Under the pieces are notes generated by a model. The model did not search any database. It saw only the letters and a list, made by a program, of their open reading frames with translations, and was not told the DNA's origin. A stretch of 62,000 nt of DNA from Symsagittifera roscoffensis (Eukaryota > Xenacoelomorpha > Acoela > Convolutidae): NCBI RefSeq assembly GCF_963678635.1, contig NC_087063.1, positions 25,526,764-25,588,763 of the forward strand, given 5' to 3'. Positions 48,201 to 60,200 of the stretch are shown piece by piece. The position numbers and the translations under genes are program-made. The first letter of the stretch is position 1. Every line of letters begins with the position of its first letter.

Positions 48201-51200
48201 ATTTTGGCAAAAACAGGGCCGTCTTTTTTGTGCATTGGGAGAGCTTGGAACATGATTTTGGTCGACCTAAAAAAGATCGACATTTTTTTCGAAAATTCTA
48301 GAAACGCCCTTGATTTTGAGAGATGTTCCCAAGAGCCATGTTGAGCCAGCTACAATTATTAAATTCTGACTAAATTTTGAATGCCATTAATTGTTTCCAT
48401 AATCTGTCATGGTTGTGGCAAAATTAAAATCATCAAGACCATTGTTGTCAGTAGGGTTTTTCTGAGACGTTTTTTCTGCCTCATTCTTTGCTAGCAAAGC
48501 TTCATCATTTTTCGTGAGCAAAATCAGAAAATGGAGAAAAGTTTTTAGGTGGCATGAATGATTTAAAACTGTGAATGATTTAAAACTGTGGATGATTGGA
48601 TAATATGAAATAAACTATGAGCTCATCGAAATAAAAATTGATGCAATCTGGAAAAAGACATCAAGTGCAATTTCTGTGAAACTAGGTGATGATATTCTAA
48701 AATACAATGATAGCTTCGAAAACCTTTGAGTTTAAAGAGACAGTGAGATTAATTTTAGCGATCATTTTGTCAAAGTTTGCAAAAAAATTAGCAAATTTCA
48801 ATGGAATATTGTAGGGGGCCCAATTTCACTGGAAAAAATGTACATTTAATAATTTTTATGCAATTTCATTTATCACATGTGATTTCATTGCGTATACGTG
48901 TGCATCAAAAATTAGTTCTAGAAAGACTGTTCTGCATAGAAAACATTGCTACGAGCCATTTTTTCAAAAAAAATTCGAAAAAGTTTGTAAAATTTGATCA
49001 ATTTATATATGTTTTTGATAAAAACGAAATTCATTCTGTTTGTGAACTTTTATTTATGCAATTTTCATAGAGAATTGCTCCGACAAAAATCTTTAATTTG
49101 TTTGTTAGTTGTAGGTTCAATAAAATGTCGTCGTTCAGCACAATCAAATTGAATTTATGCAACAAAAATACTTAACTTTGTTTCTGTGAAAAAACTGAGT
49201 ACAGAAAAACAGTTTCATCTCTGAAAATTCAAATTATTGCCTGAAATTGAATTTCGGTATTTTTGTAAACTTCAAGACGGCATATTTAAGAGATATAAGA
49301 TATAACCGGAAGGTATTTCTATGTGCTGTTGTTTATTAACTAATTTGAGATGTTTTCACCTCATTTGAAGGGAACCAGCATGAGGCGCTACTATATAGGT
49401 AAAATCTGCTTATATAATTACCATGACGCAGTTAAATTTTTAATTTATACCTGCGTCTGAATTCAAATCTTATGGAATTTTTTCAGTTTCTCGAAAGAAT
49501 TGAAGATCACAGATGGATTCAGGAGCAATAATAAAGGAAGGTTCAGAGTATACCTTGCTCTCTCTTCAGGGGAGTCTATTTTGCATCCAGGGGCAGTCAA
49601 GAATGTCTGGATGGCAGAAGACGACAGTCATCTGGAAAAGCAGCTATTTATATACAGTGAGCAATAGGTCTTTTTTATATTTTTGTATTTTTCGACCAGT
49701 TTGTCTTTTCGACCAGTTGTATTTTTCGACCAGTTTGAGCATTCAAGTTTTTTTCAAAAACCACAAAGCCCCGATTTTACCAAAAAATATACACAAACTT
49801 TCTCAATTAGTCAATCAAACGCAAATTTGCCGAAATTGTAGCAAGGGGTGCAGTGCTGCAGTGGGGCGAAGTGAAGGTGGATTAGGCGTCCATATCGGTC
49901 CGCTCTTTTCCATCATGAAATTTCCGATTTTTTCTATAGTCAATAACAAATTCATCGATTGCCCAACACGTTGAAAGTTTGAACTAAATCAACTTTTTAG
50001 GTCGAACAGTTTCTTTAAAAGAAAAAAAACAGGTTAAGAAAAGCGTTTTTAGGCACTTTTTAGAAAAATTTGACCAAAAAACTGCGTTTTTTTCGGCGCG
50101 CGCTCCCCCCTTGAAATATTCATTTTGGCGCCAAAGGCGCCTTTAGAAAAATTTTGAGGTTGGTTTGCAAAAAATGGATGTGAAGCTATACCAAAGGAGG
50201 GACCCTTTGGAAAAATTTGGCAAGAACAATTGAGGGGGGGGGGTCGCCCCTCCGTCCCCCTTCTAGGCACGGTACTGGTTTCAGATGATGCTTCTTGGTT
50301 CGTGGATTTCTCGCCCCAAAACATCTCCAACTCCGTCACAATATACGCCCTTTACAGTCAGTGCAACTCAAAAGCCACTCAAATGAAAGTTGTCTTGTCA
50401 GTTCTATTCTCCAAATTCGACAATTCGTCTGCCTTTTATGGGCATGAATTCTTCACTGTGCATTACAAGACACTGATGCCGAATATTTTCAAGGTCAAAG
50501 GGGCGGATAAGTTCAATTTCACGGTGGAATTGGGCCATTGTGCTGAATTGACACCGAGTGAAATGCGCTTCAAGTACTGGATTGGTCAAGGGTCACCGAC
50601 AAATAATCTTTCAGGTCAGAGAATTAAACTTCAATTTGAAATTCGAAAGCTAGTTACATTGCAGGAGCACGTTCATTTGTGGTTGAAAACGTTTTTCGTG
50701 CGAACTGAAACATTTAAACCATTTTTCTGAACTCGAAACAATTTTGTTTTGCCTCCATAACTCATGTTTCTATACAACCTTTCTTAACGATAAAATCAGC
50801 CAAAAAATGTACACTCAGGCTATATATCTCAGATACGTGCTGCCATTTATATACATTTCATAAAAACAGTTTGAGTTTGATTGAGTTTGTTTATTGGCGC
50901 CCTTGCCACTGTCTGTGGTTTTAGACTCAGTTAATTAAAACCTGCGATCTTGTCACTTAGTGTGCTCTTGATCTGAAAGAGTTGAACTTGTTATGATTTA
51001 AAATACAGTAGGATATACTATTATGTCTGAATTGACGTACCGATAAATTCGTTCTTTGCATGGCGCAGCCAGCAGGATACGGCGCGTGAACGGGGAAAAA
51101 TCCGCTTGGGATCACGATATTTTGACCCAGTAAGTGCACGGAGGCACCGATGCTATGAGAGCACTGGATTACTCGTTTTACCTGGGGGGTAATAGCGCAG

Positions 51201-54200
51201 AAGGTGTTAAACCCTACGGCATTTTATTTCCACAGAACGTTGACAGCGACACAGATTACGGCGCTGCCGATGGACATGCAAAGAAAAATTGCAGGGAGGC
51301 GAAACAAACGCTCATTTCCAACTTATATCTTTGCCTGGGGGAGAGGGGGTAGGATAAAATCCTCAGAAAGAAGCCTCACTTGTTTTTGGCGACTACTAGA
51401 TACCCAAGTGTACTGCACGAATTTGAGGTTGTTTTCAAGAAAGAAAGGAATCAAACGTTGAAACATACCAACTTCTGTCAAGGAGACAGAGGAACGGCAA
51501 AACGTGGGAAATGTTTCACTCCGTACTCAGCGGGCTGGCAGCTCGGTGTGATCTGAGAACACTGGAATGCAGAATATTACGCGATGTTTTCATCGTGAAT
51601 ATGTCAAACAAGGAGGCGCAGACGGAGCTATGCCAATTTATCAAAAATCCAGACGAAGCCTGAATCGCGCTATCATACGAACGAGGGGACAATTATGCCA
51701 GAAAATGCAAATTTTCCAATGGAGGGCTAGCTACGGCGCTGACGGGGGCGCTGCAGATAAAAACGGAGCCAGTGAGCGTAATCCGGGGTCGATATTGCGG
51801 ACTCTTCCACCGGGGGTGGACGGGATCATTCAGGAGAAAAAAAACGGGACACTATGATCGCACATGTCGAGGCCAAAAATCCGCGGAAAGAGGACGCGTG
51901 GGCCTTATTCATGAGGACGGCACTGAGGGAGATACTTAACCGGACCAGGAAAGAGAGAACGTCACAATACAAAAGATCCGCAGTCAGATGAGTAAACGGT
52001 ACACACGAAGTAGCTAACGGATGGGATTCGGATAGCTCGAACTATTACATCGTTATGTTGATTAGGCGGAAAAAGGAGGAGGAACTGATAGTAGCTGGTG
52101 CATAACTAGCGCCTGAAATTTATGGAATCTCAACCCATGTCTGGAATTATAACAGATCGCCTATTTCAATTTTACAATCGGAGAACTTAAACATAGCTTG
52201 GGGAAGCAAGGTGTGCAGCCTCAGCCGATAGATCCGAACTACGACCAATTCAGGGATTATGGAAACAATCCCTTAAAGTTGATGGGAAAAATGACCGCGA
52301 TTCTTCATTCCAATGGGTGGATGACCCAAGCGGCAATCATGTTGATCGGAGGCTGTCGCCCATCAATCATCGGTAGCGATCTGATGCCGACATTGGGACT
52401 CAAGCCTGTTCAAGCGCCAGCGGAGGAGGGAGTACTAAACGTCCAGGGGCAACTGGATAACGACGCCCAGGGAGGCAATCGTGATGACTAGCAGAAACAC
52501 TTTGGTAAGCAATATGGTAACCTTTTCCAAAGGGTAGGATGCATAATAAATGTGCAGACTAATTTCTGCAAAAACTGAACGTCAAAAAAAACAGAAGGGT
52601 AGATGAGTGCCGATCACACTGCAACGTAAACCATATAACTACCACTGAAAGCCGATACCAGCAAACACTGTTATTTTTTGTTTTTGTGGGAAAACTACCG
52701 GGATGTTACGTTTTATGACGGGGTTCAATGGACTAACAACGATGACCGCAGATTTTCAACGGGTCATCGACGCGATCTGTTCGAATTTTCCCTGTGCGCT
52801 CGCCTTCACGGATGTCATGAGTGAACAGCCGCAGGTACAAGTCTAAAACCAATGTGCGCCAAAGGCGACATTAGAAAAATATATGAACCCAGAGAACCGA
52901 ACGAATACCTACAATTAGGCTTTCGAAAACCTATAGAGTGTTTCAACAAATTGGATAGATACTTCCTCGTTGCTGTGGGTTGGTATTCACGGTGGCTGTC
53001 GGCCATGATTTCTGATATTAACAAAAACAGACAAAATTCTTATATTGTAAAAAGCTACATATCCTATCATGTGGTGCCATGGAAACTTTACATGGACCAT
53101 GGGTCCAGTTTCACATCAAAAACAACAAATTTGTTCTGCAATAACAAAATGATTGAAATTTTGTTCTCGCCAATGAACAATAGTAGAGTGACGGACTGCG
53201 TAGAGCGCATAGGTAGTTTGATGAAATTTGTCTTAACTTATGCAACAGAAAAAGACCATGGGAATCTGGAATAATTGGTAAAACGCGCATTTAGTGCTGT
53301 CAGATTTGCATTTAACGATATCTTAAAAATCACGCCATTCAAGGCACATCTTAGTCAGGAGGCCATTAAGGTCTTCGAAAAATTTAACAAAAAAACCATC
53401 GCTGCAGTATCTTAACTGGGAAAAATTGTTATGAAAAACATCTGCCTGTTTAGATACAGAAGACACATGCGCCTATCGCATGCCGTATCCGACACAGACC
53501 AACTGGAATGAAAGATCGGACAACGAATATGGCGTGGAGCATGTAAACCACACGCGGCAGCTAGCGGAAGATCAGTTGGTTACTAGGCATGGAGACATAC
53601 AAAACGCCAAGGGCGCAAGTAAATCTACTGGCTTCAAGGGCGTAAGGCAAAACGGGTCAAATTGACCTAGTAAATGGACGGAAATACTGTTCCAAAGGGT
53701 CAAAGACCGGAACCAGAGAGATAAACAGTTAAGTAAGAAAATTATAAGGAATCCAAACATTTCTAGACTCTAGAAAACGGTTCTGTGCTTAGGAAAGCGG
53801 TGACGCGGAGAAAAAATCGGGCGCTGACCTTGTCGCCTGCCGGGAAAAACTCAAAAACGCGTACGGTCAAGGACGTGAGGCGAAAGCTGGATAACCAAAC
53901 CCTCACTACAACGGAGGAAACCCGGCCCGAAACCAAGAACCACTCACGATTCAAATATCAAAAATGGGACGACGCTGAATCGGAATCAAATTCCGAGTTC
54001 AAACCATTACTGTTGCCCTGTGCAAAATTTTTCAAAGAAAAGGCGGAAGACGCCGGACAAGACTCAAGCGGCTTGGCGATCATGGGGATGAGGGACGAAG
54101 ACAGAAAAAAAGGAAACGCCAACAAACGACAACAACTTGAATTGCGGATTAGGAATTAGGAGAAAGCGAACGAAGAACGAGCGGAGAAGAGCGCTGGGGG

Positions 54201-57200
54201 GGCGCTTAAAAGAACGCGAAAAGGCCGCAATAACAGCGGCTAGTGTCCTTTTCAAGTCAGGACTTGCAGGATTTGAACGATACGGGACCGCGAATCAGTT
54301 CGAGAAAAAGAACAGCGATTTGGAAACTCGGGAGAAGGATGATTGACGGCATTTCGAAGGAGGGAAGAAAGAAGGGGGAAGGAGAACGGGAAAGGGACAT
54401 TTACTGAAGTTCGGGCGTTTTATAGGATACCGGAGAAAAAACTTGACCAAAACTATAAAACTGTATGTCCAGGGAGAGGGTCGATTACTGGTCTAAGACT
54501 CAAGTGAAATTTTTGTTTTGTTCAACTTTGAATTAGTTTTTTAAATTAGTTAAGCTAGAGGGAATTTCATATACATACATTTGATATGAATAGTTTGAGT
54601 GTGATTGAGTTAGTTTATTGGCGCCCTTGGTGCTGTCTGTGGTTTTGGATTGAGTTAATTAGTACCTGGCACTTTGTGACTGAGTGTGCGTTTGATCTGA
54701 AGTAATTTAAATTGTTATCATTTAAAATACAGTTGGAACTTTTAATTGTTGTGAATTAATGTACCGATTAGTTCGCTTATCACAGTGCAAATTTTGTAAA
54801 GTTAGGGCCCGTCACCAAAAATGGATATTACAAAATAGTAAAAAAGAGAACCCACCCTTTTGACAAAAAAAACGCGTTTGTTTGGCGCGCGCTTCCCCCA
54901 TAAATCTCAAAGTTAATATATATTGGCGCCAAAGGCGCCCTTAGAAAGTCTTTAGGGTCTGTCGCCAAAAATGGATATTACAAAATAGTAAAAAGGGGAC
55001 CCGCCCTTTGCCAACCCCCATCATCTGAAGGACATCATTTGGACAGGGAGACTTACGTCTCTCTAAAAATCTTGTATTTGTATTATTCAGGGTGCTCCTT
55101 TTAGTTTTTTTTTTACGATTTTCATATTTGGCCGATGACTCACTCCAATTTTAAAGGCGCACCAAAAAATTTTTTTTTCCGACAATCAAAAAAGTGCGCA
55201 TAAAGTTTTTTTGGCATATTGGTTACCAATGTGCCTCTCTCAAAAATTTTTTTTGGCAGATTATGAAGCCTTTAGAATTTTAGAGGAGCTTCAAAAACCT
55301 ATTACGGCATTCTATAAACTGCTCGATAATATTTTTAGAGATTTCCATTGATGTTATTTTTCTGTTTTCTGAACCATCATTTAAAAACTGACCATTGCGT
55401 TGATGATTGAAACTTTCAGTAATCTATCAGAAACGCAGGCTCATTTTAGTAGACCCTAATTTTTTCTACATAAATTCATAAAAATTTTCATCAACTTTGG
55501 CAATCGAAAATGGAAATAATGCGCAATAAAAGCGCCGAAATCTTAATTTATGCGTCGTTTTGAGAAACAGTTTTTACATTTTTTTGGTGTTGACCTCACA
55601 CTCATGCTACAATTTCATCAATTCAGTGTGTAAAAAATTGCTCATTTTCCAAATTTTTTCCAATTTTTAAATATTGTTTCAGTGGTTTTTTAAAACGAGT
55701 TTTGGTCTGTTCTTCAGTTTCGAAGCTTCCAGATCATCGAAAAAAATGATTTAATTAAAAATTTTATGACAAGCATTTTTTCAATAAAAAAACAAAATTG
55801 AGCAACAAATTTTCTCTTTTTTTTTGCAAAATGGTTTATCCTACTTCACATTTTAGAGGGAAAAAACTATTTGTAAGCAAAACATTTAATTTTTTTTATT
55901 GTATAACGTAGTTTTATTGGATGACACGATTTGCTTATCATACAATTTTTAAGTATGAAAAATGCTTATCATAGAGGTTTCGTACAAGTTTCTGTACATA
56001 TGAACTCGTAATAAACGTTTATCTTATTTTTCGTGTGATATTATTCGCTTGAAGACCGTTTAAATTCATAATCGATCATGTCCAGCTCCATAGGCGAACA
56101 AATTTTTCATCAGATGGGAAGCCTTTTTGTCAAAAAACAATGAACGTCCTTAGAGTTTACTGGTCAAACGTGGGTACAAAAACCGCTAGCAGAAATTTAA
56201 AAAAAAAGATATTTAAATGCAAACGCTATCAAAATATTTTTAGAAAACACATCTAGGAACTAGAAAAAAAAGATTGCTTAAGATCTTTTTTTTCGTTGTT
56301 TAACGAGTACCTGTAACTTACCTGCTCCCCCCCAAAATTAGTAGAAAAATTTAGAAAAATTAGAAAAATTTTAGGGTCGGTCGGCTAAAAATGGATTTCA
56401 TAAAAATCCACGTTTAGAAAAATTTTAGGGTCGGTCGGCCAAAAGTGGATTTCTTAAAAAGACCCAAAGGGGGGACCCTTTGGGTCGGCAGGGTGTCAAT
56501 ACCCTGAGGGGGGAGGGCGTCCGCCCCCCCCCCCCCGACCCCCCTCTAAATCCGCCCCTGCCTGTAAGTACCTCTTAGCATGATGTAAATCATTCTCCAA
56601 AAACTTTGAAATATTCTGAAGCCTTCTGTTTGCAGCGAGTGATCCTTCCAGTAACGTGTGGCCCTATGACGTCCTTGCTGCTCGTAGAGAGACCACAACC
56701 ACCTGGGACAGCCATTCACAGCCCACAAAAGTGTTAAAATTGGCCGCAAAGTCTTTTTGATCAGCCCCAATCAAACGTCTGAGGCCAGAGTTACCAACAC
56801 AATTATAGACAAAACTTATTCAGCGTTTTATAGCCAAAATAAGATTGAGAGGAGTGTATTCTTCTCAAATTTTATGACTAATCATTCATTAATGAATAAT
56901 ATGACTCAAATTTTAAGCAAATAAGACGGGTCCAAGAAACCCAAAAATTCGACGTTAAATTTTTCGTGCAAAAGTAGCATTTTGAACAAAAAACAAGGAG
57001 TAAAAAAATTAATTGCTTGAACAAATTTTCACAAATACAAGAAGAGTATATAATCCGATTGCACATCAAAGTAGTTACATCAAAGTAGTTATTAAACTTG
57101 ATTTATAAAACATTAATGCGAATATGATAATAATTTTAAAATGCATAAATTATATATAATTGGCTCATGTAAAAAATTGATTTGCTTTTAAGTTAGCTCG

Positions 57201-60200
57201 AATGAAAGTTAATTGTAGTCAGAAAACAAATTTCAGACACAATAACAATACAATAACGTCTAATTTCCCATAATTGTAACTATAAATTCATTTTTTTTCT
57301 GGTCACGTCTAAACTGCTTGTCATCTAATTTCCTAGGACCCCCTCCCCCAAAAAAGTTTTTTTGTTCCGACTTACATATTTTTTATTGGTGGTTTTCAGG
57401 GTATTGGTGATTTTTCCCAACTGAACTGGAATTGATCTTTCTTATTGGTTCAAATTGAAAGATCACTTCCCGATTTTTGTTAAAATTAGCTGGTGAAACA
57501 TGACTTTTAGTCATTGGTTCGAGCAACTTTGTGCGGGTGATTTACCATATATATTTGATCTGAACTGCTACTAGAACTATCACTCAAATCTCATTAATTC
57601 ACTCCTTATTAATCAACCGTTTTTCGCTGCAATAACCTTGATAGGTTATGGGCCCAAATGCCCAATCAGGAGTGAGAAGTCAGGAGTCAAGATTGACTAT
57701 TTGTTCGAAAAGCCGCGAAAAGAGGACGCGGAGGCCTTATTCATGAGGACGGCACTGAGGGGAATACTTAACCGGACCAAGTCAAGAGAACGTCACGTTA
57801 CAAAAGCTCCGCAGTCGGATGAGTAACCGGTACACACGAAGTAGCTAACGGATGGGATTCGGATAGCTCGAACTATTGCATCATTATGTTGATTAGGCGG
57901 AAAAAGGCCGAGGAACTGATAGTAGCTGGTGCATAACTAGCGCCTGAATTTCATGGAATCTCAACCCATGTCTGAAATTATAACAGATCGCCTATATCAA
58001 TTTTACAATCGGAGAACTTAAACATAGCTTGGGGAAGCAAGGTGTGCAGCCTCAGCCGATAGATCCGAACTACGACCAATTCAGGGATTATGGAAACAAT
58101 CCCTTAAAAATGATGGGAAAAATGACCGCGATTCTTCATTCCAATGGGTGGATGACCCAAGCGGCAATCAATGCGATCGGAGGCTGTCGCCCATCAATCA
58201 TCGGTAGCGATCAGATGCCGACATTGGAACTCAAGCCTGTTCAAGCGCCAGCGGAGGAGGGAGTACTAAACGTCCAGGGGCAACTGGATAACGAAGCCCA
58301 GGGAGGCGATCTTGATGACTAGCAGAAACACTTCGGTAAGCAATATGGTAACCTTTTCCAAAGGGTAGGATGCATAATAAATGTGCAGACTAATTTCTGC
58401 AAAAACTGAACGTCAAAACAACAGAAGGGTAGATGAGTGCCGATCACACTGCAAGGTAAATCATATAACTACCACTGAAAGCCGATACCAGCAAACACTG
58501 TTATTTTTTGTTTGTGGGGGAAAACTACCGGGATGTTACGTTTTATGACGGGGTTCTATGGACTAACAACGATGCCCGCAGATTTTCAACGGGTCATCGA
58601 CGCGATCCGTTCGATCTTTCCCTGTGCGCTCGCCTTCACGGATGTCAGGAGTGAACAGCCGCAGGTATAAGTCTAAAACCAATGTGCGCCAAAGGCGACA
58701 TTAGAAAAATATATGAACCCAGAGAACCGAACGAATACCTACAATTAGGCTTTCGAACAATTAGGCTTTCGAAATTGTTCTGCAATAACAAAATGATTGA
58801 AATTTTGTTCTCGCCAATGAACAATAGTAGAGTGACGGACTGCGTAGAGCGCACTATAGGTAGTTGGATGAAAATTGTCTTAACTTATGCAAAAGAAAAA
58901 GACCATGAGAATCTGAAATAAATAGTAAAACGCGCATTTAGTGCTGTCAGATTTGCATTTAACGATATCTTAAAAAACACGCCATTCAAGGCACATCTTA
59001 GTCAGAAGGCCATTAGGGTCCTCAGAAATTTTACGAAAAAACCAACGCTGCAGAATCTTAATGGGAAAAATTGTTATGAAAAACATCTGCCTGTTTAGAT
59101 ACAGAAGACACATGCGCCTTTCGCATGCCCCATCCGACACAGACCAACTGGAATGAAAGATCGGACAACGAATATGGCGTGGAGCATGTAAACCACACGC
59201 GGAAGCTAGCGGAAGATCAGTTGGTCACTAGGCATGGAGACATACAAAACGCCAAGGGCGCAAGTAAATCTACTAGCTTCAAGGGCGGTGAGGCAACACG
59301 GGTCGAATTGACCTAGTAAAAGTACAGAAATACTGTTCCAAATGGTCAAAGACCGGAACCAGAGATATAAACAGTTAAGTAAGAAAGTTATCAAGGAATC
59401 TAAACATACCTAGACTCTAGAAAACGGGTCTTTGCTTAGGAAAGCGGTGACGCGGAGAAAAAATCGGGCGCTGACATCGTCGCCTGCCGGGAAAAACTCA
59501 AAAACGCGTACGGTCAAGGACGTGAGGCCAAAGCTGGATAACCAACGCCTCGCTACAACGGAGGAAACCCGGCCCGAAACCAGGAACCACTCCCAATTCA
59601 AATATCAAAAATGGGACGACGCTGAATCGGAATCGAATTCAGAGTTCAAACCATTACTGTTGCCCTGTGCAAAAGCTGCCAAAGAAAAGGCGGAAGACGC
59701 CGGACAAGACCCAAGGGCGCGGCGATCATGGGGATGAGGGACGAAGACAGAAAGGAAGGAAACGCCAACAGACGACAACAATTTGAATTGCGAATCGTCA
59801 TTTTAGGAGAAAGCGAACGAAGAACGAGCGGAGAAGAGCGCTGGGGGGACGCTAAAAAGAACGCGAAAAGGCCGCAAAAACACCGGCTAGTGTCCTTTTC
59901 AGGTCAGGACTCGCAGGATTTGAACGATACGGGACCGCGAATAAGTTCGAGAAAAAAAAACAGTGATTTGGAAACTCGGGAGAAGGATGATTGACGGCAT
60001 TTCGAAGGAGGGAAGAAAGAAGGGGGAAGGAGAATGGGAAAGGGACACTAACTGAAGTTCGGGCGTTTTATACGATACCGGAGAAAAAACTTAACCAAAA
60101 CTCTAAAACTGTATGTCCAGGGAGAGGGTTGATTACTGGTCTAAGACTCAAGTGAAATTTTTGTTTTGTTCAACTTTGAATTAGTTTTTTAAATTAGTTA

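Larger units (their letters stand above)
40679..49470 (+). repeat. Tandem array of four 2.0-2.3-kb units
   Basis: Anchored on attccaggtta, the units start at 40679, 42905, 45190 and 47201 and the last ends near 49470. Identity is high. Unit 1 lacks about 70 bp after its start and unit 3 lacks about 270 bp between catcttcaa and catggcaag, so its length is 2011. Every unit carries one hAT-like MITE at the same place. Small open frames repeat with the unit, such as a 77-codon frame starting with TTG at 42992 and 45275; they lack an ATG start and I do not call them genes. The array lies wholly in the 16-kb intron. Confidence 0.92.
50862..54783 (+). mobile_element. Ty3/gypsy-like LTR retrotransposon, copy 1 (decayed, internally deleted)
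   Basis: Two LTR-like ends (50862-51060 and 54590-54783) flank a primer-binding site, a Gag relic, a protease relic, a remnant of reverse transcriptase, an integrase relic and a basic 3' reading frame, in the order of Ty3/gypsy elements. Most of reverse transcriptase and all of RNase H are missing and several frames are broken. The element lies in sense orientation within the 10-kb intron of the ectodomain gene. A second copy with the same internal deletion lies 5.83 kb downstream. Confidence 0.82.

Noticed and set aside
43686-48283. Repeated minus-strand frames of 70-104 codons in the array
   Set aside because: They are readings of the MITE and flanking unit in antisense. They shift with indels among units and include the G/C runs.
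40679-49470. CRISPR-like or rDNA-like array
   Set aside because: Units of over 2 kb with no spacer structure and no rRNA-like conserved cores, in animal-type intron sequence.
49513-49974. 153-codon plus-strand frame
   Set aside because: Its first part overlaps exon B in the wrong phase and the rest is intron with repeated cgaccagtttg words. The spliced frame fits better.
50049-50339. 96-codon minus-strand frame over exon C
   Set aside because: It spans MITE sequence and the antisense of exon C, and has no domain.
51134-51461. Independent host gene at the start of the LTR element
   Set aside because: It lies directly after the primer-binding site, where Gag is expected, and has no exon structure of its own.
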